A DNA stretch of 64,000 bases. Origin: Moorena sp. SIOASIH. GTDB lineage: Bacteria; Cyanobacteriota; Cyanobacteriia; Cyanobacteriales; Coleofasciculaceae. Numbering within the stretch: position 1 is the first letter of the stretch; the number at the start of each line of letters is the position of its first letter. The stretch covers positions 124,001-188,000 of the forward strand of contig NZ_JAAHIH010000003.1 of the NCBI RefSeq assembly GCF_010671925.1, written 5' to 3'. Below the pieces are notes generated by a model. That model was not told where the DNA came from, made no database searches, and saw nothing but the letters and a program-made list of their open reading frames with translations. Position numbers and translations under genes: made by a program. Of this stretch, positions 26,057 to 34,559 are shown in pieces.

Positions 26057-27205
26057 ATGACTAACTCGACTTCTAATCCATTGGCTAAGGTATTAAACAA
26101 CTGGATTTTATCTTTATTCATTATATTAAATATTCTTATTACATTACTCTCCGTAACTAGCTATTTTTTTAGAGATAACATATACTTAGATTTCACTACT
26201 AATTTTAAACATCAATATCTGGTATTAGGGGCATTACCATTAATATATTTTGCTCTAACTCGCCGCAAAGTTTGGTTGATAGTTACGTTATTTTGCTTAT
26301 TGATTAACTTGACAGAAATCATTCCTTGGTATATTCCTAAACTAAGCTTTGGCGCTTCCGGTGAACCCATGCGTCTGTTTCTGTTCAATGTCTTGTTTTC
26401 CAATACGCAGTATGCTGATGCTATTGCCTTGGTTAAAGAAGAAAAGCCGACCATTGCCGCTTTTTTAGAAGCCAAAGACCCTTGGCCTAAACAATTAGAA
26501 GATTTAAGGGAGGTTTTACCCTATAGTATCAGTATTCCAGAACTTCAGATGGAAGTATACAGTCGTTTACCATTACAAGAATCAGAAATTCTGGAATACG
26601 GAAAATTTCGTGGTCTGGTCAAATTAGATTTAAGGATTGCTGGAGCAGACGCTTCAGTCATTGTTACTCACGCCTATCCAAAATTTTATTTTGGGAAGCC
26701 AGAGTATTTTGGGAAGCAAGAGGATTTTGGAAACCAAGAGGATTTTGGAAACCAAGAGGATTTGGAAAAGCAACGTTGGCAGTGGCGCAATCAAGATTTA
26801 GAAGAGGAGATTGGGGATTATATCAGAAAAATTGAAAAACCAGTGGTGCTAATTGGTGATTTAAACGTTACGATGTGGTCACCCTACTATAAAAGTCTAA
26901 TCGAACGTTCCGGATTGCGTGACGCTCGTGCTGGGTTTGGGGTTCTACCAACTTTATCAAAATTTTCACCAGCCAACCCTTGGTTAGCTATTCCTGTAGA
27001 CCACTGTTTAGTCAGTCGAGATGTTAAGGTGATCAAGATGAGAACTGGCCCTGATCTTGGTTCGGATCATCTCCCGGTAATTACTGATATATTAATTCCT
27101 GTATCAGCTATCAGCTATCAGCTATCAGCTATCAGCTATCAGCTATCAGCTATCAGCTATCAGCTATCAGCTATCAGTTTCAGGGTTATTTCATTCTGGA
27201 TCTAG
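26057..27205 (+). CDS. Endonuclease/exonuclease/phosphatase-family membrane protein
   Basis: 382 aa, ATG start. Three N-terminal transmembrane helices (about 14-35, 52-66, 70-90), then an EEP-fold domain whose key residues are visible: FNVLFSN early, an Asp-Asn pair in IGDLNVTMWSP (about 271), and the terminal SDHLPVITD (about 337). Members cleave phosphodiester bonds in nucleic acids or lipids; with a membrane anchor and extracytoplasmic domain the target may be extracellular DNA or a phospholipid. Two repeat-derived parts are odd: YFGKPEYFGKQEDFGNQEDF near 215-240, and a C-terminal tail of SAISYQL heptads from the tandem repeat at 27106. Confidence 0.85.
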   Translation: MTNSTSNPLAKVLNNWILSLFIILNILITLLSVTSYFFRDNIYLDFTTNFKHQYLVLGALPLIYFALTRRKVWLIVTLFCLLINLTEIIPWYIPKLSFGASGEPMRLFLFNVLFSNTQYADAIALVKEEKPTIAAFLEAKDPWPKQLEDLREVLPYSISIPELQMEVYSRLPLQESEILEYGKFRGLVKLDLRIAGADASVIVTHAYPKFYFGKPEYFGKQEDFGNQEDFGNQEDLEKQRWQWRNQDLEEEIGDYIRKIEKPVVLIGDLNVTMWSPYYKSLIERSGLRDARAGFGVLPTLSKFSPANPWLAIPVDHCLVSRDVKVIKMRTGPDLGSDHLPVITDILIPVSAISYQLSAISYQLSAISYQLSAISFRVISFWI

Positions 27206-27475
27206 GTAACGAGTTTACAGGCTTTCAGCCATCGCATACCTGAATTATCGAAGGCTGAAACGACCTATCCTCGTCAATGCATAAAATATGGCAATTTAGA
27301 ATGAAACAGCCCTGCTATCAGTTTATGGGATACAGATGGTGTTACTTGAGGTGCTTTTAAATCAAACAGGTAAGCAAAAGTTTAATCTGAGTTACGTCAC
27401 AGCGTCGAAGCCTGTTCCACTGACCGCTGACCACTGACCGCTGACCACTGACCGCTGACCGCTGACCGCTGACCG
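27106..27475. repeat. ATCAGCT and CTGACCG 7-bp repeat arrays
   Basis: 27106-27178: about ten copies of TATCAGC, translated as the C-terminus of the preceding gene. 27418-27475: CTGACCA/CTGACCG copies just before the stop of the next gene on the other strand. Nothing else is found in the spacer. Confidence 0.85.
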
Positions 27476-27495
27476 CTATATACTTACGTAATTAG

Positions 27496-28848
27496 TTAAT
27501 CAAGATTCTGAGTAGACCCCAACTCTAAGCGCCGTTCCCACTCCGCATCAATTTGGTCTTTCCGTTCTAAATCCTGATCCAATAAATCCTTCTCACTGCT
27601 ATAAACTAAATTGTCTTCCCGAATCACATTTTCAGCGGCAAACTGTTCCGCATAGGCAATCTTGTTCTGTAAAGCCTGATCAGCCTGATTAAGTGCGATC
27701 GCATTTTCCTGCCGTTCTCGATTCTGAGCTTCAATCTGCTTCTTTTTCCGCTGAACCCAGAAATATCGAAGCAATGGTATAGCCAAGAAACCCACTCCAT
27801 AAGCCAATAACAGAGGGTAAATTAGCTCCACAAATACCACAAACCCCCCTAGCTGTGCAGCAATCTCACCCCCCTGCAACAGAGAACCCAGGACTAATGC
27901 TAAAACGAAGTTTACACTCCCTAACCCAATCGCCAGCATAATCTGGTTACTGCTTGCCTGAGAAAACTGCCACAACTTGGCACGGAGATAAGCTGGCACC
28001 GGTTGTTGATTCTGTTTGGCAGCAGTTGTCTGCAATTTGGGGAAGTGATAGACAATATCCCCTGATGGGCTAACTTCCGGGCGTCCGTCGAATCGAATTA
28101 GCACGGGTAACATATAGTCTTCAGACTCCCGCTGGTAGATTTCTCCAAGGTCATCAAGATAGGGAGCAATCTGTTCCGCTGCCACAGCCCCTCCGGAATT
28201 ACGAATTACAGCACCAATGGTTTGCCAGCGACGTTCTTCTAAATTACTATTGGGATTGCCATCACCAAACAGAAAGGAGAAAACAGCCTCTAAAAAATTC
28301 ATCTCACTGTCTTCTCGGCCAGAACGGGAAGTTTGCCGTCTCGAGCGAGAATTACTGTGGGAGTAAGATGGGTCGAACCACCAAAACAGATCCGGTCCAA
28401 TCCAGAAACGAGGCAAAAACACGATTCCACCGCCACCACCACCAGAACGACTACTTCCTCCTCCGTTAGAATCATTGTCACTGCCAGCTTTGAGGCTCAG
28501 AACAATAAATGCGATCGCAACAATCATCAACACAATCGAAAGCACTAGGAAAATCCCGAAAGAAATCCGAATCAGGTAAAATAGAACACCCCAAACCTTT
28601 TCCCACCATGCTTGCAACCGTAGCTTTAAGAACTTGTTGCGGAGAATAGCGCGAAAGTTTTTGGGAAACAGATAAGCAATATCCCCTGACTCTGCTACTT
28701 GTAAATGTCCACCTACTTCCGAGGCCAGGACAAGTAAACCTTGCTCGGCTTGATGGATGTTTAAACCCACTTGGGCAGCAACATCCCCAACAGTGACGCG
28801 GTAGCCTAGCTGCTCAACAGCTTTCATGATGGTGGGTAAGGGAGCCAT
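27496..28848 (-). CDS. Conserved cyanobacterial/chloroplast-type membrane protein with two winged-helix-like modules
   Basis: 450 aa, ATG start. Residues 1-70 look like a small winged-helix module (TVGDVAAQVGLNIHQAEQGL, then SGDIAYLFPKNFR). Two adjacent helices follow (about 95-128) with a Gly/Ser-rich loop (SSRSGGGGGG), then a second module (about 205-265) closing in SPSGDIVYHFPKL, then two more helices (about 290-350), and a charged coiled C-terminus. The repeated SGDI-Y-FP motif suggests internal duplication. Similar proteins occur across cyanobacteria and in plastids; I know no experimentally defined function. Confidence 0.75.
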   Translation of the reverse strand: MAPLPTIMKAVEQLGYRVTVGDVAAQVGLNIHQAEQGLLVLASEVGGHLQVAESGDIAYLFPKNFRAILRNKFLKLRLQAWWEKVWGVLFYLIRISFGIFLVLSIVLMIVAIAFIVLSLKAGSDNDSNGGGSSRSGGGGGGIVFLPRFWIGPDLFWWFDPSYSHSNSRSRRQTSRSGREDSEMNFLEAVFSFLFGDGNPNSNLEERRWQTIGAVIRNSGGAVAAEQIAPYLDDLGEIYQRESEDYMLPVLIRFDGRPEVSPSGDIVYHFPKLQTTAAKQNQQPVPAYLRAKLWQFSQASSNQIMLAIGLGSVNFVLALVLGSLLQGGEIAAQLGGFVVFVELIYPLLLAYGVGFLAIPLLRYFWVQRKKKQIEAQNRERQENAIALNQADQALQNKIAYAEQFAAENVIREDNLVYSSEKDLLDQDLERKDQIDAEWERRLELGSTQNLD

Positions 28849-29074
28849 AATTATGTTTTATAATACTTAGTTGTTGCGCTCAAAGATAATAGCTTTATCA
28901 AACAGAAAGGTCGGAGATGTCGGACATCAGCGGACCGGACAACATACTATGTATCCATGGGATACTATCAATGCTATACTTTAGGTCTATGTAAATTTCC
29001 CTAGTATCTCTAGTATAGTTTTTTTAAATTTGGGAACTCTGATTACCTTTTTTTTATGGAAATTCTCACAAGCC

Positions 29075-29699
29075 AAAACCCCGTGTTTTTAAACCGGGGA
29101 TGTAGGCTCGCAGCCACTTTAGTCGCCTTGAAATATTTTTGGCAAAAGGTTGACAATACCCTCGCGCTAGAGTAATATGAAGATATGGGTACAGGCTGAG
29201 AATCCGAGGCGCAACCGGGTCAGAGACCCGCCACTGCTTGACCTTAAAGTAGAAATGCCCGGAGGGTAGGGAAAATCCTCCTTTCTTGATGCAATAGCGA
29301 GTGGGGGAAACCACGGCAGTCGCTCATGGGGGGAACCCCCAAGACCGCGCTGCCTCCCCAAGACCGCGCTGCATCGCTAAAAACCCAATCATCAATTAAA
29401 CGTTGGTGTGTGAACCCAGCAGAATCGCATTTTGAGAAAAGAACGGTACGGCGGGGCACGCCGGAACCAGGTGAAACAGGGAAGCAACGGACTTCATAAG
29501 GCACTTCTCAAAAAGTAACTAAACGCCTAAGGAGACTAGCCCGCTGGGTATGCGCGTGAACTGAACTAGAATCTTGGTCTTGACGGGATTTCAGTTTAGA
29601 TATTGCCAAACTTCTGACAGAGTTAGAGACTTGGACACGAAGGTTTAAGGCCGGTCGCAGATCTAGGAATCCCCGTCACAAAGCGAGCGGGGATTGTCA
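29075..29699 (+). mobile_element. Probable IS200/IS605-type remnant
   Basis: The stretch starts with the hairpin CCCCGTGTTTTTAAACCGGGG and ends with AATCCCCGTC...GCGGGGATTGTCAA, which resembles the hairpin ends of IS605-family elements that terminate in TCAA. No transposase or TnpB frame remains. Inside, 29310-29380 has two copies of CCCCAAGACCGCGCTGC and an AGTCGCTCATGGGGG palindrome also seen at 39860-39960. The gap 28849-29752 holds no gene; the ndhN promoter probably lies after 29700. Confidence 0.45.
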
Positions 29700-29752
29700 A
29701 AATAGGAGGCTGACAGGAATTAACAAAACTTAAAGCAGAAGTAGAGGTAGCA

Positions 29753-30247
29753 ATGGCACTGATCACCACCGGCAAGTCATTCATCCGGGCACTAGAAAAG
29801 TCTGGTGCATTAGCAGTTTATGCACCATTAGAAGGTGGGTTTGAAGGTCGTTATCAGCGGCGTTTGCGGGCTGCTGGCTATACCACCATCTCCATTACTG
29901 CCAAAGGACTAGGAGATCCAGCCGCTTATCTAACTGGAATTCACGGTGTTCGCCCTCCTCATCTGGGCAAGAAAAATATGGGTCAATCATCTGCAGTCGG
30001 TGATGTTTACTACCTGCCGCCGTTGGTAAATTACCAACTGTCAGCCCTATCTCCCAAGTCGAAAGGGTTGGTGCTGTGGATTCTTGAAGGAATTATTCTA
30101 TCTAGTCAAGAAGTTGACTATTTAACGACATTGCCCCAGCAAGAACCACGAGTAAAAGTAATCCTAGAGATGGGAGGGGATCGTGCTTTCCGTTGGCAAC
30201 CCCTCAAAGAGACTTTGCCGGGACTGGTTTCTGTAGCCAATTTCTAG
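29753..30247 (+). CDS. ndhN: NAD(P)H-quinone oxidoreductase subunit N (NDH-1 complex)
   Basis: 164 aa, ATG start behind AGTAGAGGTAGCA. Matches cyanobacterial and chloroplast NdhN from end to end: ALITTGKSFIRALEKSG at the start, YEG-type GGFEGRYQRRLRAAGY, AYLTGIHGVRPPHLGK, and ILEGIILSSQEVDYL. NdhN is a peripheral oxygenic-photosynthesis-specific subunit of NDH-1 on the thylakoid, used in cyclic electron flow and respiration. Length is normal and no lesion is seen. It stands alone, as ndhN usually does in cyanobacteria. Confidence 0.97.
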   Translation: MALITTGKSFIRALEKSGALAVYAPLEGGFEGRYQRRLRAAGYTTISITAKGLGDPAAYLTGIHGVRPPHLGKKNMGQSSAVGDVYYLPPLVNYQLSALSPKSKGLVLWILEGIILSSQEVDYLTTLPQQEPRVKVILEMGGDRAFRWQPLKETLPGLVSVANF

Positions 30248-30264
30248 TCTCGGTATAGCTCTGT

Positions 30265-30420
30265 AAGCATTCAGCGGTCAGCGGTCAGCGGTCAGCTTAT
30301 TTTATTCAAAAGCGTGGCACAGGCTTCTAGCCTGTGACCTAAGGCATAAGCTAAATACTGATAGCTGATAGCTGATAGCTGATAGCTGAATACTGATAGC
30401 TGAATGCTGATATTTGCTGA
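30265..30420. repeat. CAGCGGT and ATAGCTG 7-bp repeats
   Basis: CAGCGGT units at 30268-30296 and ATAGCTG units at 30358-30415, with TAGCCTGTG palindromic sequence between them. Non-coding spacer after ndhN. Confidence 0.8.
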
Positions 30421-30498
30421 ATACCCAACCCCGTGACTAGTCACAAATGATAATTTTGATACCCTAGAGGTGTAGGATGATAGTGGGTAAGACTAGCA

Positions 30499-31104
30499 AT
30501 GCTCGAACAACGTGACTACACCTTAATCATCGATAAAAGTGGCAGCATGTCGATTAGGGATCAACTGGGTGGAAAAAGCCGTTGGCAAATCATGCAGGAG
30601 TCTACCCTTGCCTTAGCCAATAAATGTGAAGAATTAGATCCAGATGGCATCACCGTTTATGTATTTGCTGGTCGCTTTAAACGCTACGACAATGTAACCG
30701 CAGATAAAGTCCTACAGATATTCCAGGAAAATGAACCATCGGGACGCACGGATTTAGCTGGTGTTTTACTTGATGCCACCAACGACTATTTTAAACGTAA
30801 GGCTAGTGGCCAAACCAAAGAAAATGGAGAAACCATCTTAGTCGTCACTGATGGGGAGCCTGATGAACGGAAAGCTGTGATGAAGGTGATCATAGAAGCA
30901 TCACGGCGTATTGATGTCGATGAAGAACTAGGAATTTCCTTCATCCAAATCGGGAATGATCTCCAGGCAACTAAATTCCTAAAAATATTAGATGATGAGC
31001 TGCAAAATGCTGGGGCTAAGTTTGACATCGTAGATACGGTAACTATTGATCAGATGGAGGATATGACTCTCACTGAAGTTTTGATCAATGCTATTATTGA
31101 CTAA
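30499..31104 (+). CDS. VWA-domain protein, TerY-like (copy 1)
   Basis: 201 aa, ATG start. A single von Willebrand A domain with a complete MIDAS: DKSGSMS (about 10-16), Thr in GRTDLAGVL (about 82) and Asp in VTDGEPDE (about 117). No signal peptide, so cytosolic. It resembles the TerY group of VWA proteins linked to tellurite/stress and kinase-phosphatase modules, but no ter genes are present. A close paralogue is at 32163, with a coiled-coil gene between; the three probably act together as a metal-dependent adhesion or assembly module. Confidence 0.85.
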   Translation: MLEQRDYTLIIDKSGSMSIRDQLGGKSRWQIMQESTLALANKCEELDPDGITVYVFAGRFKRYDNVTADKVLQIFQENEPSGRTDLAGVLLDATNDYFKRKASGQTKENGETILVVTDGEPDERKAVMKVIIEASRRIDVDEELGISFIQIGNDLQATKFLKILDDELQNAGAKFDIVDTVTIDQMEDMTLTEVLINAIID

Positions 31105-31213
31105 AGCATAGGAAAGGTTAGTGGGATTTCTAGCGTCATGGTTCGAGGCGCTGTAAGTTAACTGTTTAAAAATCACCCCTCAACAGTTAACAAAGTACTA
31201 GGAGACGTAAGTC

Positions 31214-31666
31214 ATGGAATCAATGGATGACTTGTTAGCCCAACTTAAAGCTGAGTATCAACAAAAAGATGCTGGTGTTCAACCGAAACAACAGCCTCTG
31301 TTTCAGGAACAACCAGTGAATTCGCCACTAACTGATCCAGCAACTAGTGAATCACCAGCGAAAATACCTGATTGGGTATCTACTGCTCAGGATCGGGAGC
31401 TGGCTGAGATGAGAACAGAGTTTCAGAAAAAAGACCAAGAAGAGGTTCTCAAACAGCAGCAGGAACTCGAAGCTGAACAAAAACGAGTTCAGCAGCAAAA
31501 ACAAAGAGAACGAGAAGCCCTTAATCAGCAAGCCACTGAGTGGCTAAAAACCTTAAGTCCAAACTCAGCCGAAGGCTTATGGTTTGAAGAATTTTCTGAT
31601 TCCTATCCCTCCAAACTGGAGGCAGCAATTGACTATTTGCAAGCCTTGAAAGAAAGTCAGTCTTGA
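31214..31666 (+). CDS. Coiled-coil protein between two VWA genes
   Basis: 150 aa, ATG start behind AGGAGACGTAAGTC. N-terminal MDDLLAQLKAEYQQKD, a Pro/Ser linker, a central charged coiled coil rich in Gln/Glu/Lys (about 60-110), and a C-terminal globular end (EWLKTLSPNSAEGLWFEEF). No signal peptide or catalytic motif. Similar short proteins accompany this VWA type in cyanobacteria as far as I can recall. It may be a scaffold or adaptor; function not established. Confidence 0.7.
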   Translation: MESMDDLLAQLKAEYQQKDAGVQPKQQPLFQEQPVNSPLTDPATSESPAKIPDWVSTAQDRELAEMRTEFQKKDQEEVLKQQQELEAEQKRVQQQKQREREALNQQATEWLKTLSPNSAEGLWFEEFSDSYPSKLEAAIDYLQALKESQS

Positions 31667-32162
31667 CTATCAGACTCGTCAAGTATCATCTGATGGTGAG
31701 CAGGTAACACAGCTTCGCAAACTTTAAGCATTCAGCCCTCAGCCCTCAGCAGTCAGCTTATTTTCTTCAAAAGCTGTTTGGTGTAGCGTGCGCTATGGGC
31801 ATAAACTCTTCCGGTATTGTGGCTACAGGCCTTTTGGCTGATAGCTGATACGCGACACGCTGATAGCAAACTTTCAGGACTTTAGGATTAATTTATAAGA
31901 TTAATATCTAAATTTAGAATAGTAAATAGATTAGAATAGTAAATAGAGAAAATAGTTAACCGAATACACCTACCTTAACTTACCATGATGATCAAGTCTA
32001 GGGTGCTGCCGTTGAAGGATACTTGTAATAATGTTTTCATGATGTTGGCATAATCAACTCTTGCCAAGGGTCTTAGGGCTAAAACATCCAGATGAGCTGT
32101 GGAAGTATTGGATAAGCTAGATTAAGAAATCGTGGCAGTAAAGGTAAGGAGGAAATGTTTTC
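31667..32162. other. Gene-free spacer between coiled-coil gene and second VWA gene
   Basis: Contains CAGCCCT repeats (31732-31755), a GCTGATAGCTGATACGCG block near 31840-31865, and an AT-rich tract (31890-31960) with direct repeats of TTAGAATAGTAAATAGA. No reading frame is convincing. Confidence 0.6.
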
Positions 32163-32783
32163 GTGGGAGGTTCACTCGTGGAAAACCGTGACTATACGTT
32201 AATCATCGACAAAAGCGGCAGTATGTCTAGCCCAGACTACCAAGATCGGAGCAAAAGTCGATGGCAGATTGCCCAAGAGTCTACCTTAGCAGTGGCCAGA
32301 AAATGTGAACAGCTCGATCCAGATGGGATTACGGTTTACCTGTTTTCTAGTCGCTTTAGACGGTACGACAATGTTACCTCAGATAAAGTCGAACAAATTT
32401 TCCAAGAAAATGATCCCATGGGTCGCACCGATCTCGCTGGTGTGCTAAAGGATGCCACCGATGACTACTTTAAGCGCAAAGCGGCTGGGCAAACCAAACC
32501 CAATGGAGAAACCTTCTTGGTAATAACCGATGGTGAGCCCGATGACCGCAAAGCCGTAATGCGAGTGATCATTGAAGCATCTCGGCACATAGACCGGGAT
32601 GAAGAACTAGGCATTTCACTGATCCAAGTGGGTAATGATGCCATGGCAACTCGGTTTCTCAAAGCACTTGATGATGACCTTGAAGGGGCTGGGGCTCAAT
32701 TTGACATCGTGGACACAGTGACTCTGGAAGACATGGAGAATATGACCTTAGCCGAGGTCCTGCTTAACGCGATTATTGATTAA
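32163..32783 (+). CDS. VWA-domain protein, TerY-like (copy 2)
   Basis: 206 aa, read from GTG at 32163; a start at the GTG of VENRDYTL (32178) would align better with copy 1. It has the same MIDAS set as copy 1: DKSGSMSS, GRTDLAGVL and ITDGEPDDR. About three quarters of residues are shared with copy 1, with the C-terminus (MTLAEVLLNAIID) almost unchanged, so the two arose by duplication. Cytosolic, single-domain protein. Followed by a strong hairpin at 32817. Confidence 0.85.
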   Translation: MGGSLVENRDYTLIIDKSGSMSSPDYQDRSKSRWQIAQESTLAVARKCEQLDPDGITVYLFSSRFRRYDNVTSDKVEQIFQENDPMGRTDLAGVLKDATDDYFKRKAAGQTKPNGETFLVITDGEPDDRKAVMRVIIEASRHIDRDEELGISLIQVGNDAMATRFLKALDDDLEGAGAQFDIVDTVTLEDMENMTLAEVLLNAIID

Positions 32784-32816
32784 CCGAAACTAGCCAAGAT
32801 TCCCAATGCTTAAACT

Positions 32817-32847
32817 CCATCCCACGACTAACTATCACGTGGGATGG
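32817..32847 (+). terminator. Hairpin after the second VWA gene
   Basis: CCATCCCACG (32817-32826) pairs perfectly with CGTGGGATGG (32838-32847). Only a weak T-rich tail follows, so it is probably an intrinsic terminator or 3'-end stabiliser. The remaining spacer to 33107 holds nothing recognisable. Confidence 0.6.
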
Positions 32848-33107
32848 CTTCTAATCAAAATAGTTTTGAAATAAAAAGAATTCTGAATTAATTGACACCA
32901 TTATTTTAGTGAGATCAGCTGTAGGAATTCAACCCCTACATTTGGTGTAAGAATAAAACCAGCTACCCTAAATCTGCATTTTTGGAAAAAAATTGAGGGA
33001 TTTCCCCCCCCGGAAAGGATTGTAAGCGCCTCAAAAAATGCCTTTTTCATTACTCAAATTCTAAAATTAGTCTCCCCATTTTCGGCTTAAAGATTTAGCA
33101 TATAGGA

Positions 33108-34403
33108 GTGACTGAACTTTACTATCCCTTACATTCATTAAGGGAGGGTGATTGGTTCAAGCTCATTTGCGGAGCCAGTTTTCAACACCTCCCTGCTGTT
33201 AGAAGCCTAACCTTGGCTTACACCCTCGCCGGTGCCGATTGTATTGATGTGGCAGCTGACCCGGCGGTCATTTCGGCGGCGAAAGATGCCTTACAAGTCG
33301 CCAGCACCATGGGAAATGAAGCCAAACAGCGAGGGTTTGGCTTCCTTGGCAGACCATGGCTGATGGTTAGCTTGAATGATGGGGAAGACCCCCATTTCCG
33401 AAAAGCCGAATTTGACTCGGATTTGTGTCCAGGGGACTGCCCTCGTCCCTGTGAAAAGATTTGCCCAGCACAAGCAATTACTTTCCAGAATGGCAGTGAA
33501 GCTTACTCTGGTGTGATCGACCAACGCTGCTATGGCTGTGGTCGTTGTCTTCCAGTTTGCCCCCATCAGCTGATCACTACTCGGTCATACGTATCAGCTC
33601 CTTTTGCGATCGCACCCCTGATTCTAAGCAATGGTGTTGATGCTATAGAAATTCACACCAAAGTCGGGAATTTACCAGATTTTAAAAGACTATGGAATGC
33701 GATCGCACCCTGGTGCGCTCAACTCAAACTCCTAGCCATTAGCTGCCCAGATGGTAAAGATTTGATTGACTACCTAAAAGAAATCTACCAACTGATCCAG
33801 CCTTTACCCTGTCCTCTAATCTGGCAAACTGATGGACGTCCTATGAGTGGGGATATAGGCATGGGAACAACTCATGCTGCTGTCAAACTTGCTCAGAAAG
33901 TCATCGCTGCTGGATTACCGGGATACGTACAGTTAGCTGGTGGTACCAATAACCACACCGTCAGCAAACTAAGAGCAGCTAGGCTGTTGAACCATTACCA
34001 AGTTGCTAGGTTGCCCGTTGAAGGTTCTCCAGAAAAGTTGAAAGTTGGCAGGTTGCCGGTTGAACGTTCTTACAACAACCTTGGCCAAAAGGCCACGCTA
34101 CGCGAACAACCAAATAACCTACCCTACTCGAACCCCAAGGGCGAACAACCAAATAACCTATCCTACGTTGCCGGTGTGGCTTACGGTAGCTACGCCAGAG
34201 TTCTACTCTCACCGATTCTAGAAAAGTTAGAACAAGACTATGACCAAGACGTTGATCACCACCAGGGATTCCTTCCTAATCCCTCCTCTAGAAACCTTGA
34301 GGATGTACCAGATCTGCTCTGGCAGGCTGTGGCAGATGCCCATTCCCTGGTGGCTCAACTCAAATCAGTCAAAAAAATCCCCGAGAGTATCTCATTTTCT
34401 TGA
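33108..34403 (+). CDS. ldpA: LdpA, iron-sulfur protein of circadian redox input
   Basis: 431 aa, GTG start behind TATAGGA. Matches LdpA: LREGDWFKLICGASFQHLP at the start, two ferredoxin-like Cys clusters (CPGDCPRPCEKICP about 109-122; CYGCGRCLPVCPH about 144-156), and a TIM-barrel-like region with QLAGGTNNHTV. In Synechococcus elongatus LdpA binds Fe-S clusters and tunes the clock period to cellular redox state. The protein is longer than usual because residues about 300-352 (LPVEGSPEKLK to GEQPNNLSY) come from a repeat inserted in frame; the conserved C-terminus (VAGVAYGSYARVLL) resumes afterwards. Confidence 0.9.
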   Translation: MTELYYPLHSLREGDWFKLICGASFQHLPAVRSLTLAYTLAGADCIDVAADPAVISAAKDALQVASTMGNEAKQRGFGFLGRPWLMVSLNDGEDPHFRKAEFDSDLCPGDCPRPCEKICPAQAITFQNGSEAYSGVIDQRCYGCGRCLPVCPHQLITTRSYVSAPFAIAPLILSNGVDAIEIHTKVGNLPDFKRLWNAIAPWCAQLKLLAISCPDGKDLIDYLKEIYQLIQPLPCPLIWQTDGRPMSGDIGMGTTHAAVKLAQKVIAAGLPGYVQLAGGTNNHTVSKLRAARLLNHYQVARLPVEGSPEKLKVGRLPVERSYNNLGQKATLREQPNNLPYSNPKGEQPNNLSYVAGVAYGSYARVLLSPILEKLEQDYDQDVDHHQGFLPNPSSRNLEDVPDLLWQAVADAHSLVAQLKSVKKIPESISFS

Positions 34404-34559
34404 CTTTAATCGAGGAATAATGTTCGATTAAATTGGCAGAAAAACCTTCAAGTATTAGGAGTGAAATTAGACATGGATTAAATCCAATACCTGACTAATA
34501 ACCGAAAGTTAAACAGGGCAAAAAATAACAGCAGAAATCGCTTTACTTGATCAAAACAA

